Source of the DNA: Cryptomeria japonica
Taxonomy: Eukaryota > Streptophyta > Pinopsida > Cupressales > Cupressaceae
Assembly: GCF_030272615.1 (NCBI RefSeq)
Contig: NC_081413.1
Span: forward strand, 184,995,451-185,059,450
DNA length: 64,000 nucleotides
Direction of reading: 5' to 3'
Position 1 is the stretch's first letter. The number at the start of each line of letters is the position of its first letter. The position numbers were made by a program, and so were the translations under genes. The notes beneath the pieces are model-generated. The model had not been told where the DNA came from. It did no database searches and saw only the letters and a program-made list of their open reading frames with translations. This document shows, in pieces, positions 21,373 to 33,060 of this stretch.

Positions 21373-24300
21373 ATGGCAACTAACAGTTCAAGTTCATCTA
21401 GTTTATCTGGAGCTATCTTTTGGAGAGATATTCCTAGGCTTGATGGAACAATTACACAGTATGGAAGATTCAAATGGAGACTCATCTGAGATGTCTTAGC
21501 AAGGAGATTGGGGAGATCACACAGAATGGTGTTACACCTCATAATATAGCATCTAGCAACCCTCCTCTAGCAAAATTGGATAAGCAACTTGAGAATGATA
21601 GTAGAGAAAGAGAATCCCTCTTGTGTGCACTTTCTGATCAACAAATAATAGGATTAACTGACAAATCATTTGCAAAGGCTATATGGAACAAGTTGGAGAC
21701 TTTAAATGAAGGTGATCCTACTGTGAAAATTGATAAACTTGATGGTTACTAGGTGAGATATAAAAACCTGAAAATGGAAGAAGATGAAAGGATTACTGCA
21801 TTCATGGAAAGGTTAAATGATATTGTTATGGGAATTCAATGTTGTGGTGGAACTCTAAGTGAAGATGAAATACTTTCTAAATTTTTGAGAGCTTTACCAC
21901 CGGCTTACAAGATGAAGGCTACTACAATTAATGAATTGAGAACAATGGCTAATACTTATGTTAATAGAGATACCTTGGTTGGGAAATTATCTGCTTTTGA
22001 GCTTGAAGAATTTTGACCTTTTGGAGCTATGAAGTCTGAACCTTCTTTTCATGCATCTACATCATGAACCGGAAATCAAGATTGGAAATCTTTATATGAA
22101 AAGGAATTGGATGATATGAAGAGAGAAGATGAAGAATTTGAGCAACTTGAAGCCCTATTTGATAGAAGAGTACCTAAAGGACCAGTAGGAAGTAAGTATG
22201 AAGGAAAAACACCTTTTAAATGTTTTGCATGTAATAAGATTGGTCATTTTGCATCTTTTAAGCTTAACCCTGGATATCAAAACAAGTATAAGTAAAGGAA
22301 AAATAGAGACAAATCATGCTACAAAGCGGATGAGGAAGGTGTGACTGATTCTGATGATGAACTGGTAGAAGAATCTGCTAGTGGTTTCGACAATGGAAAG
22401 GAACGGGTGTTCCTGGCTATCATGGAAGATATTCTAGCACTGGAAGAGAATGTACTTGAAGAGAAGGCACTTGCTACTAAAATTGAAGATACAGATGAAT
22501 GGGTAATTGACAGTGGATGTTCACATCATATGACTAGAGATAAAAGGAATTTTCTATCTTTGCAAGAATTTGATGGTGCTCTAGTTAGATTTGGAGATGA
22601 CAAAGCATGTATGATCAAGGGAAAATGAACTATATCATTGGATGGTAAGCACAATACTGATAATATTTATTATGTTGAAGGTTTAAGGCATAATTTTTTG
22701 AGTGTAGGACAATTGGTGGATAACGGATTTCAATTATAGTTCAAATATGGAAAATGAAAAATTATTAATAGATCTAGTTTGGAGATTGCAACCGGTACAC
22801 AGACAAAAGGTAATATATTTAGTTTGAATTCTAGTGAGAAGACATGTTTGATTGCACAAATTGATGAGAGTTGGCTATAGCATAAAAGGTTATGTCATGT
22901 GAATTTTTATTGCATTGTAAAGATTAGTTCAAATAAGGCAGTTAGAGATATACTTAAAATTGTGAAGCCCTATAATCTGGTATGTAAAGAATGTCAAATG
23001 GGTGAACAGGTTAGAACCTCTTTTAAGAGTATACAAGATAAATTTAATGATGTTCTTCATCTTAATCATATTGATTTGTGTGTCTTTGTAGAGTTAAAAG
23101 TTTTCAAGGTGATAGATATTTTATACTAATCATTGATGATTATTCTAGAATGGTGTGGGTTACTTTTCTAAGGGAAAAATCTGAGGCTTTTGAAAATTTT
23201 AAAATCTTTAAAGCTAAAGTTGAGACAAAGACAGGATTGAAGATTAAATTTTTGAGGTCAGATCATGGTGGAGAATTCACATTCGGTGAATTTACTAAAT
23301 TTTGTGAGAAGCATGGTATAAGGAGGCAATTTTCTGCTCCTCGAACACCTCAGCAAAATGGAGTTGTGGAAAGGCAGGTCAAAACTATCTTTGATGCTTC
23401 TAGAACAATGATGATGGAAGCTAGTCTACCACATATCTACTAGAGAGAAGAAATAAGCACAACAGTTAATACATTCAACAGAGTACATATCAAAGGAGAA
23501 ATTGGTAAGACACCTTATGAATTATGGTTTGGCAATACACCTATAGTTAAATATTTCATAATTTTTGGGAGAGATGATATCATTGGAAAATTTGATCATA
23601 GATGTGATGAAGGAATATTTCTTGGTTATTGTAATGAAAGAAAATCATATAAATGTTATAACAAGAGATTGCAGAGAATTGTGGAGAGTGCTAATGTTAA
23701 GGTGGATAAGCTGAATAAAAGTCAAATCAATGTTTATAAGCAAGAACCGACAATGGAAATGATCATATTTGAACTAGTAGCACCTTTATCAGAACATAAT
23801 GTTGAGCCAGTTACTCTGGTAGTATCAAAAAATTCAACAGTAGCTAAAGAACCGAGAAGAGGAACAGAGAGTCAGAAGACTCCTAGGTATGTGAGATTAA
23901 ATTGTTCAGAAGATTAGATTATTGGGGATAAGAACAATGGAGTGATGACAAGAAGGATATTGGCAACTATTAAGGTATGTTTAATTTGTCAAGTTGAACC
24001 GGTATCAGTAATTGAAGCATGTAAAGATGAATATTGGATGAAAGTTATGGAAGAAGAATTAGATCAGATTAAGAAGAATAATACATGGACTTTAGTTCCC
24101 TGGCCTAAAAATAAGAATATTATTGGAACTAAATGGGTTTTTAGGAATAAATTGAATGAAGATGGACAAGTTGTAAGGAATAAAGCTAGATTGGTTTGTA
24201 AAGGATATTCTTAGAAGGAAGGAATTGATTATGGTGAAACTTTTGCAGTTGTAGCTAGGATTGAAGTTGTAAGATTGTTTCTTGCCTATGTTGCGCATAA

Positions 24301-25528
24301 AAACTACAAGGTTTATCAGATGGATGTCAAGTGTGCATTTTTGAATGTGGATCATAATGAGGAAGTTTATATTGAGAAACCTGATGTTTATTCACTTTCA
24401 GATGATACAAACATGGTTTGAAGGTTAAGGAAAGCTTTATATGGATTGAAACAAGCACCTAGAGCTTGGCATGCAAGGTTAGATAAATATCTTTTAAAGC
24501 TTGGATTCACTAAAAGTAATGCTAATAATAATCTATATTATAAGGTCACTAATGATGATATACTGATTATTGAAGTATTTGTTGATGACATCATTTTTGG
24601 AGGTGAAGATAAGTTGTGCATGGAATTTTCTAAGAATATGGAGAAAGATTTTGAAATGTCTATGATTGGGGAAATGAAATTTTTCTTAGGTTTGCAGATT
24701 ACTCAGACTAATAAAGGTATTTTCATCTGTCAAACTAAGTATGCTAGGGAATTGTTGAATAAATTTGGTATGGTAGATTCTAAACCGGTAAGTACTCCTA
24801 TGGTTACAAGTGATAAATTGACAAGGAAAGATGTTTTTGCACCGGTAAATCCTACAAGATAAAAATCTACGATTGGAGGTCTGCTATATTTGATTTAGAC
24901 TAGGCTTGACATAATAAATTTTGTTTGTATTGCATCTAGATTTCAGAGTGATCCTAGAGAAAATCATGAGAGTGCAGTGAAAATAATTTTTAAACACTTG
25001 CAAGGTACACCTGAATATGGTTTGTGGTACCCTAAGGATGATGACTTTACTTTATGTGCATATACAGATGCAAATTGGGTTGGTGATGTTGATGACCAAA
25101 AAGTACATCCGGTGGAGCTTTCTTTCATGGAAAGAAGTTGGTTTCATGGATCAACAAGAAAACAATCATGTACTTCTTTATCTACTGTTGAAGCTGAGTA
25201 TGTTGATGTTGCTACTAACTATAAACATTCTCTATGGATGAAGCAAATGTTGAAGGATATTAAAGTTCATTGCATTGGACTGGTAGTTATTCATTGTGAC
25301 TCTATTGTTATTGACATATCAAAGACTGTGGTATTTCCCTCTAAGACAAAGCACATATCTATCAAGTATAACTTTTTGAAGGAGAAAGTGGAAGAAAATG
25401 AAGTTAGACTAGTTTATGTGAACACTAAAGAACAGATTGTAGAGATTTTCACTAAACCTTTTCCTAAAGAATCATTTAAGTACCAGAGAGATAGATTAGG
25501 GGTTTTTACCCCTCCGATAGAGAACTAA
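21373..25528 (+). pseudogene. B gag-pol polyprotein, broken
   Basis: The start ATGGCAACTAACAG is shared in position with D (49815). Gag spans to about 22250, with FMERLNDIVMGIQCCGGTLS and the zinc knuckle CFACNKIGHFASF, whose last Cys is gone because a stretch present in D is deleted here. Protease: WVIDSGCSHHMT near 22500 keeps DSG. Integrase: CKECQMGEQ near 22985, RSDHGGEF near 23258 and TPQQNGVVER near 23348. [22 protein letters not shown] near 24436 and EVFVDDIIFGGED near 24570. RNase H runs to 25528. Stops at 21752, 22016, 22295, 22628, 22740, 22880, 23445, 23918, 24214, 24422, 24862 and elsewhere make it non-functional. All pol domains can still be recognised. Confidence 0.87.
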
Positions 25529-25894
25529 TTAATGTTATTTGACATCAGTCTAGTATGCATTATTAGATATATTATTCATTTCAACATTGATGTGGGGATG
25601 CTATTGCTCAGGGGGGGTAGTCAACCTTGTATTTCAGTGGCTTTTTCTTTTTCTTTGATATTTTTGTCAGATTTCTTATATTGATGTCAAAGGGGGAGAG
25701 ATATATGTGAATAACAGAGCTTTACAGAGATATCATTCACAGGAGTAGTTTGGTCTTTGTTTCATAACTTTATTGCTATATCTTTAAGTGGGAGATTGTT
25801 GGTTCTCTTCCATTGGGGGGGACTTATTTGGCATTCCTTGGCACTTTGATGTTTTTCACATCTAGTGTTGCCATCAATGCCAAAGGGGCAAATT
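25529..25894 (+). other. B pol-to-LTR spacer with polypurine-like runs
   Basis: Non-coding. It has TTGATGTCAAAGGGGGAGAG near 25682 and GCCAAAGGGGCAAA near 25879, the latter directly before the LTR, as a decayed polypurine tract. D has the same layout at 53351-53717. Confidence 0.6.
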
Positions 25895-25920
25895 TTTGGC
25901 CATTTGGAGGAATTGATTAT
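25895..25920 (+). repeat. B 3' LTR, first 26 bp
   Basis: TTTTGGCCATTTGGAGGAATTG... matches the family LTR start; the leading TGTTGG has become TTTTGG. It is cut at ATTAT (25916-25920) by a solo LTR. Confidence 0.8.
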
Positions 25921-27056
25921 TGTCGTGCTTGTGAAGTGTGATACCTACATCTGCAACACAAAACACTCAATAGATCATTACAAGTGTGGTTAGAAAATAA
26001 GAAGCAAATGAAAGATTAACCATGACAAAATGACCTATCACCTCCTAAGAGATGCAAGTATGGATTTTCTCTCAGATCTGGATAAGCAATCTCAGTGACT
26101 TGACTACGCCTAGATGGAGGATTTGAAATGACAATGATATGCAAAGATGAGATTGATTATGCTAGATTGATCCAAGACACTAATTAAGCCAATGATATGC
26201 ATGATTAAGCTATGATGATGATGCAATTAAACTAGAAAAGAGATTGATTAAGCTACATGATTCAACAATTATGCTAGAAAATGATTAAATTAAACTAAAT
26301 CTAAGATGCAATTTCTTATAACAACAATTCTCAAATGATATACCTATAGTAACAATGCCTAAATTGATAATGATATGGGATCTTTTGTGCTCCAAAATAG
26401 AGGATACTTATAGGATTTCCAAGGCCAAGGGTGAGGTGGCAGGAATCAATGGTTAAGATTGAGTCTGAAGATATAAAGGGTGAAATTGAAGGAGGTTGGA
26501 GGAAAGGACACTTGTCATCTCTGTGGTGACAAGTGTCAAGAAGACTTTCTCATAAAAGGGCAAGTGTCCAAGAGAGGAGACATGTAGCTAAAGTTCCATG
26601 TGTCTCAAGGGAAGAATATCCACACCATAGGAAGTTAAGATAAGGAGGTCAGAATGTGCAAGATAGGATAGGGTTGGTTAAACCCAAGGTTAGGTGGAAT
26701 GGGTTAGGTTAGAGAGATGGTTAGGTTAGGTGGTTATAAGTTAGGAGGCATGTGGGTAATTTGAATTTAAAAATTCAAATAATAGGAAAAGACTAATTAA
26801 TTCTCAACAACTCATAAATTGATTTGTTTTAATTAATTAGGGGATTAGAATAATTGATTGAAATGGGGGGAAGATTAATTAATCAAAGGGGACTATTGAA
26901 ATGAACCTATTAGATAAATCCTTATATTTATTAATAAGTAGAGGAAAGGGAGAATTTAATCAAATTGCTAATGAATTCAATTAAATTAGGAAGGGGGATT
27001 AATTAAATAATTGCTTATTTAATTAATTATCTTTAGACCATTTTTAGGTGTATACA
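25921..27056. repeat. Solo LTR of an unidentified family, inserted in the B 3' LTR
   Basis: The 1136-bp block starts TGTCGTGC and ends GTATACA, so it has TG...CA ends. It is flanked by ATTAT (25916-25920) and ACTAT (27057-27061), a 5-bp target duplication with one mismatch. The B LTR resumes right after it. There is no coding sequence, primer-binding site or polypurine tract inside. It contains short repeats of ACAAGTGTC (near 26510-26570) and of GGTTAGG (26696-26745). A solo LTR left by recombination between two LTRs is the simplest reading; strand is undecided. Confidence 0.75.
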
Positions 27057-27061
27057 ACTAT

Positions 27062-28186
27062 GTGTTGGATTGATGTTTTGTCATTGATGTCAACACTAGT
27101 TGTTTGAGATGCTTTACCGGTACCCTTTTGGTCCTAGTAGGATTTTTGGTTTCTGGTTGGATTTGATCTAGCATGATTCGGTATGCTCTAGTATGTTTGG
27201 GTTATGGAATTGGCTTATTCATGCTACTCATGTTCATGTTTAGTCAGTTGGTTTTGTTCTGGTGATCGGATGCTATCATGTTTTCTAGAAAGATTGGTTT
27301 GTGGTTCTGGCGAAGGTTTCGCCAGTAGAGATTTGATGAATATCTTTGATGATATGCATAAGTGGTGTTGGTGTGGCTTCTAGTGAAGATTTAGGATGGT
27401 GATGGTGATTGTGTTCGAGACTTAGTTGATTGGGATTATTGCTCTAGCATGTATGGACCTATATTGGGTCTCGGTGTATCTAGGTTTTTGGATCGGCTTA
27501 ATGTAACATGTGGATTGGACCTCTCGATGTGTTTATGGGATTTATTATGGGTTGGATATTATTTGTTTGGTATTAGGCCGACATGTTTTGTAATTATATA
27601 ATTTTTTTATTGTCTAGTGGTCGACCTGATTGTTTATGGTCGAGGGTTTGTATATATATATGATGTAAGATCTCATTGCAGATCATCATGGTATGGGATA
27701 TGGATATGTAAGGAACAAATAATGTAATAATCATTTAGGCAGAGGATTTAGTTGAACATTGGTGATCAAGTTGGGTTTATGTAAGAAGATTTATTCCTCC
27801 AGTATTGAGCTTAACCAAAACTCTATTCAAGCATAGGAGATGCTATCTTTGCAGTTCATTCATTTCTCTGGATTGTAGTATGGATTTCTGTGTATTCAGT
27901 AAGACTCCTTTTGTGATGAGAAATGCACTCTAGGTTGTTGGCCTTCCTGCAAGTGCAAGCACCTCAATTGTAATTCACATACTGCAGAAGTATTATCTGA
28001 CTGTGGGTAGGCTTCCCACCGTGGTTATTTCCCTTTATCAGGTTTTCCATGTATAAATTTTTGTGTCATGTGGATGTTATTTATTCTTTGATTATTGCTT
28101 ATGCTTAATTGGTTTATCTTCTATTTTAGTATTTGGTGATGCATTCTGGTATTGATCTTTTGGGTTTCGGTATTAAAGTTTAAATT
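27062..28186 (+). repeat. B 3' LTR, remaining part, truncated by about 80 bp
   Basis: Matches the B 5' LTR up to GTTTAAATT and then stops. The last 80 bp (equivalent to 21235-21314, with the C-rich block and CTAACA) are missing. Next comes TTCATGCTC from X gag. Confidence 0.82.
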
Positions 28187-28552
28187 TTCATGCTCTTTAC
28201 CTTAGATCTGATCCTCAACCTTTCTTCTAGCTTCAAGTTCCTCACTCATCTGGATTATAAGTGCTTCCATCTCTCTTCTCAAGTTAGTCTTCTCACCATT
28301 TAGCTTCTCCACTTCTTCAACAAATGCATCAATGTTAACCCCATCTGAAGAACTGCTTTCAGAGATCTCCAACAATTGTTCAGTCAATTCTTTCATTTTA
28401 GCTAGTGATGTCTTGTACTTGCCTCTTAGGGTTTCTATCTCTTTTGTGCTTTCTACAAGTTCCTTATCCATCTCTCGGTAACTCATTCCTTCAACCATAT
28501 GTGCCTTAGGATTAGAGATCCCTTCCAAGGAGTTAAACCTTAAGGAAGTTAA
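28187..28552 (-). pseudogene. X ORF1 (gag) N-terminal half, coiled coil
   Basis: Read right to left it follows the primer-binding site and gives a Glu/Lys-rich helix-forming protein: MSYREMDKELVESTKE near 28490, then a Ser-rich linker (ISESSSSDG near 28360) and EALIIQMSEELEARRK near 28230. The heptad-like pattern suggests a coiled coil. It has no protease or zinc motif. The frame ends at a TAA near 28202; a one-base frame difference separates it from the continuation at 12863 across element B. This is the first half of the X gag. Confidence 0.58.
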
Positions 28553-28564
28553 GCTCTGATACCA
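28553..28564 (-). promoter_or_regulatory. Primer-binding site of X
   Basis: The plus strand reads GCTCTGATACCA, i.e. TGGTATCAGAGC on the minus strand, two bases from the X LTR end at 28567. Confidence 0.8.
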
Positions 28565-28566
28565 AT

Positions 28567-28751
28567 TGATGAACTTATAAGGCACTGAGAGAGGGGGTGA
28601 ATTAGTGCAAGTGAAAACAATACAAATTTGATTACCAATTTTACCAACTTAAAACTCAATAGGAATATAAAAAATAACACCAAGTATGCAATCATCACAT
28701 AAAGAATAAACCACATGACACAAGAGTTTATATGTGGAAAACCCAAATGGG
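28567..28751 (-). repeat. X 5' LTR, end nearest the primer-binding site
   Basis: The minus strand ends ...AAGTTCATCA, with a C-rich block (CACCCCCTCTCTCAG) shared by other copia LTRs here. It is cut by element E at AAAAA (28752-28756) and resumes after the second AAAAA at 44645. Confidence 0.78.
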
Positions 28752-29317
28752 AAAAATGTCATGCCCAAACTTTTGGGCACAAACGGAATAATTTTTTTTT
28801 TTTTTAAATACTTAACCTAGTACAACTAACCTAATTAAAATAATGCAAAACTAGTTTAGTCTTAGCTATGTTTTCAGTGATTCCAATAACTACACCAATT
28901 TGGCGAAAAACCATCTAAGTTAAAAGCGGGATTATAATTCTCCAACAGAATTAATATTATCTTCCATTAATAAATAATTAAACTCACTTAGCAAATAATC
29001 TCAACATTAATTGTTAGGGGATATTAATAATCTCATATAGTTCTTTAATTATCTAGGGTCTAAATAAATTTGTCTTAGCTCTTAGATTTAAGTAAATCTA
29101 TTAAACACAATTTCCATTAATTAAAATACCTCGTAATTTAAAGTTTAAAAAGGGGGCCAATTTGACATACATAGGTCATTTTAATTCCCTAAGATTTATC
29201 CTCTCAGGAGTTTAAATTTAAAACTTCTTATTAAAATGCTTCTTCACTCCTATAATATTTGAAAGTGGTTATAAATAATTTGCAATTAAACTATTTGGTT
29301 CCAAATAAATATAAAAT

Positions 29318-29404
29318 TATATATATATATATATATATATAAGACATATATAAGAGGTATGGAGGGAATGTAAAAATGTACATCTACACACACACACACA
29401 CACA
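29318..29404. repeat. TA and CA microsatellites in E LTR
   Basis: A TA run near 29320-29341 and a CA run near 29386-29403. The 5' LTR has a different, interrupted version near 40945-41075, so these tracts changed after insertion. Confidence 0.8.
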
Positions 29405-29629
29405 TAATCAAAGGATAAAGAGGTGGTCCTCTTTTCTTTTTTATTAAATTTACTTTTTAAAAGAAAATTCTAAAAATCCATATGATAACCCTAACTTCTT
29501 TTTAACTCATATCCCACACACATTTTCTTTTAAAACCCATGTGTGTTTGCCCTAACCCAAAATTAGGGTTAGGGCATGTGTGTGATAAAATTATTATTTT
29601 TTTCTTTTCGTGTGTGCTGTGTGTGTGTG

Positions 29630-30030
29630 GGTGCGGGTTGAAGATTGGGCGGCGGCCATGGGAGGTGTCTCCCATATTTTCCTTTGGGTGGGGGGTGCAG
29701 GGCCGAAGCCGTATGTTTTTGTGCGAAGGTGGGAGAAGGGGGAATAGAGGAGGGGATTCCGCAGGCTCCCTATAGGGATGGCTATAGTCGTGCCTGCAGG
29801 TCGCGGCCTGCAGAGGCGGCCAAGGCCGCTGCTGCGGTACGCGGCCCGCAGACCGGTTGTGCCGCCACTATGGAGCACCGCCCACAGGGGGAGCCAAGGC
29901 TTCCCGTCTATGAGTTGCGGCCCACAGAGGTGACTGTGGCCTCCATTGGGGGTCGCCGCCCATAGTGCGAGGGCACCTCCCTACCCTTGCCTGCATGGCA
30001 CTTCCACGGGGCCGAGGGGTATGCCCAACC
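29630..30030 (-). promoter_or_regulatory. GC-rich island in E LTR, likely promoter or leader region
   Basis: A roughly 400-bp GC-rich block stands out from its AT-rich surroundings and is repeated at about 41300-41670. On the minus strand it lies directly downstream of a long AT run (30080-30109) that could serve as a TATA element. Reading frames through it on both strands are proline/arginine-rich and differ between the LTR copies, so coding is unlikely. The promoter assignment is inference from position and composition. Confidence 0.35.
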
Positions 30031-30074
30031 CTAATAAAATTTGTTTATTATTTTTTTTTTAGAAAAGGTTTAAC

Positions 30075-30075
<1 letters not shown>

Positions 30076-30113
<38 letters not shown>

Positions 30114-30203
30114 CTATTTTATTTTATGTATAAAAGGTTTTTCCAGCATATAATGTTTAAATGTTTTAAATGTATGTATAAATATATTGATATATATATA
30201 TAT

Positions 30204-30238
<35 letters not shown>
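30076..30238. repeat. AT and GT microsatellites in E LTR
   Basis: An AT run at about 30079-30109 and a GT run at about 30206-30238. Counterparts lie at 41684-41717 and 41807-41834 with other repeat numbers. Confidence 0.8.
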
Positions 30239-30241
<3 letters not shown>

Positions 30242-33048
30242 ATATATTTACATATATTTATACACAAATTTACGTACATATAAAATTTAGATAACACTCT
30301 TAGTCAAATTATAAGTTTCCTTTCTGGTTAATTTATTTTTACATGCAAGAATTTGCATGATCATTTACAGCATGATAATAGTGGAATAATATATATATAT
30401 ATATATTTCTAAAAGGCATAAAAGAAAATAAAAGAAAAGTATTTTATATTTTGTAACTAACATTTTAAATGCATATAAAACAACAACTTAAATGTAATCT
30501 TTTCTAGTATAACAATAAAACTATATCTAGATGCTAACCCCTTTTTTAAAAAAATAGGCTACTACTATAAGATTTAATTTTCTGCATTAAATGAAAGAAC
30601 AAATAACATATTTAATTTATTTGCAACACCATAAATAAAGCTAGAATTTAATATGAGACTATTTCCATTTTGCTTAAGGGATAAAATGAACTTTTATTTG
30701 CTGAATAAACATAAATGAACATATAATATTTTCAATAGTAATAGGAATTTAATCCCCAAATATAGACATGTTTCTTTTTTTTTTGTAAAACTAACCAAAT
30801 TGAAGAAATGCATTCCTTTAAACATATTAAAATAAATATTATTACAAATGGGTTTGAAAACCCAACTAGAATTCCCCTTCCATAGGACTATAAATAAAAT
30901 AAATAAATACACTTCTTTGCTTTTGGAAAATAAATACAACAATGGCTCTCTTTTTTTTGCTACAAATAAATTCATTTTTCATTGAAACTTTTCTGCAACT
31001 CAAAAATAGAAACAAATCTCTTCATCTTTTCTTCGCATCCCAAGCAACCTGCAATAAAATACAACTTGACCATGGAGAGCTCACCTCCCAGCCTAGGCTT
31101 AATAGAAGCCACCCCCGAGCTTGGAGAACCAAACACTAGACGGGTCACAAACAAACAAACAAACACAACAAATATAATGTAAACACTCAACATGCATTTT
31201 CCCATCCCAAGCTACACTCTTACCACAACTTGTGATGAACTTTCCACAGGTGGAAGTGGACCAAATACCATTGGGGAGACTGCAAGCATAATACAACTCA
31301 AGCCACCTCATGGCAAATCAAAATACAACAAATTCATCTCCACACCATTATGCCCCCCCCAAAGGCATAAAAGCCATATTTCCTCCCCTTATGACCCCCA
31401 AATGCATACACAAGGCTATGCAGTAAGGGTCACAAAGGACACCCTTGAGATCACTCTCCATAAGGAGAGCCTCTCACCCAAGGTTGTCATACTTCTTCCA
31501 CCCCAAGACCATCCTACTCTCCCAAGAGTAGGAGGCCTTGGACACTCCCAAAACAAGAACACATAAACAAAGAACAAGGAAAGGAAAATTTACATTTTTC
31601 TCCTACAAAACAATTTACATATTGACATCTCCTCTTACAAGCATTTCTTTCTTTCAAAACAACATAAACAACATAACTTAAAAGGATGTAAAACCAACCT
31701 TAATCTACCAATAGGTATGATAGACTTAGTTGGGGATGAGCAGCCCAAATCCACACAAAAACTCTTCACCAACACGTCACCAAGAATTCTATCCTACAAC
31801 TATTTTCAAAAATTGCATAATCTCCAACAATGGAGAGTGGGTGATTACTCAGTAAGTCCCTAATCCTTGCCTAAGAAGGCCTCTCTCACACTTCCCAACC
31901 CCTTGGGTAAGGTGAGAGTTCCCATTGGTTGCTCTTCCCAACCTCTTACATGTTGCTAAAATTGGAAAGGGAAAAGGTGAGAGAGGATATGGAAGAGAGT
32001 TTGACATCAAAAGGGAAGGTTGTCTATCATAGGAGGAACCTTCTAAGTTGAATTTTCGCTCACCTTGGGAAAACCGCTTTTTGAGGTTACTAAACAGTCA
32101 CATGGGAGTAGTCACATGATTAAAAATACCCCTAACCCATAGGTATACCCTTTGGACCTTTGGAAAAGCCCTAAAACTGACCCTAGGAGTCCATTTGACC
32201 CCTTAGAAACCCAACTGAAGTTAACCTACGGGTCAAACCTGAGTTGACCACTCCCTAAACTCCCTACCCATGACAAATTTGGGACTACACTCATGTGTTT
32301 GAATGGATTTGGTAGAAACAAAACTCCCTCCAAGAGACAAGTCAAAATCAATGACACTAATCAGCACATGTGTCAAGTGACACAATAAAATACAATATAA
32401 AAATCACACATGGAATTTGTCTCTTTTAGGTTTACACAATTAAATAAAATCAAATTAACACACATGCATCATTTACTTTCACAAATAAAATACAATACAA
32501 ACGGGGTGATGTCTCTCCAAATAGACAACCCCTGGCTTACAAACATACATTGGTCTAGGTTTGGTTCACCATATTATTTCCATGGTCACATGGATAATTT
32601 TCTTGCGCGTCTCAATTAACACATTAGTAATTCCAAATAATCACAATTATATATATAATTAAACACATGGATTTCATTGCACATCAAACACTCATACATT
32701 TGACAATAATAATTCAATATCTCATACATTCAAATTCGATTCCACATAAGCAATTATCATAATTCTCAAAATTGAACCATTCATATAATAAGCATCCTAT
32801 TTCTATCATCAAGATGAATTCCTACAAATCCAATAATGACATACATCATTTCAAAATAATTCTATTCTAGCAACATATAAAGTTTCATAATCATAATGCA
32901 TAAAATGAAGCATCAATATACATCAATGTGATCCAAGTCATGGAATCATATAGGTTCTAAATCCATAATGCATAAAATAAGGCATCCATAATAGTCTAAA
33001 TATGAAAATAAAAAAAAATGTCAGGATGAGTCAGGGTAGGGCCTCACA

Positions 33049-33060
33049 TCCTCCCCCTCT
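33049..33060 (-). promoter_or_regulatory. Polypurine tract of E (outer copy)
   Basis: TCCTCCCCCTCT on plus, AGAGGGGGAGGA on minus, directly before the LTR start TGTGAGGCC. Confidence 0.82.

Larger units (their letters stand above)
12864..28186 (+). mobile_element. Copia element B, with element A in its 5' LTR and a solo LTR in its 3' LTR
   Basis: B begins TGTTAGCCATTTGAAGG (12864), close to the LTR start TGTTGGCCATTTGG of element D. Its 5' LTR is split by A, resumes at 20244 and ends CTAACA at 21314, followed by the primer-binding site. Gag-pol runs 21373-25528. The 3' LTR starts near 25895, is split by a solo LTR, and stops at 28186, about 80 bp short of the LTR end. Beyond it lies X gag on the opposite strand. 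The missing 80 bp and about 3 bp of target duplication show a small deletion at the right border. Confidence 0.82.
28757..33048 (-). repeat. E 3' LTR (4292 bp)
   Basis: Read on the minus strand: starts TGTGAGGCCCTACCC at 33048 and ends GGGCATGACA at 28757. It matches 40381-44639 along its length. It is mostly AT-rich with dinucleotide repeats, and has one GC-rich island at about 29630-30030. Apparent ORFs inside it look like chance. Confidence 0.9.

Noticed and set aside
26041-26400. GATT/ATGA-rich stretch as a satellite
   Set aside because: No fixed period; it lies within the solo LTR borders.
29539-29975. Proline/arginine/glycine-rich frames on both strands in the E LTR GC island
   Set aside because: They differ between the two LTR copies, follow GC content, and show no motif; open frames are expected by chance in GC-rich DNA.
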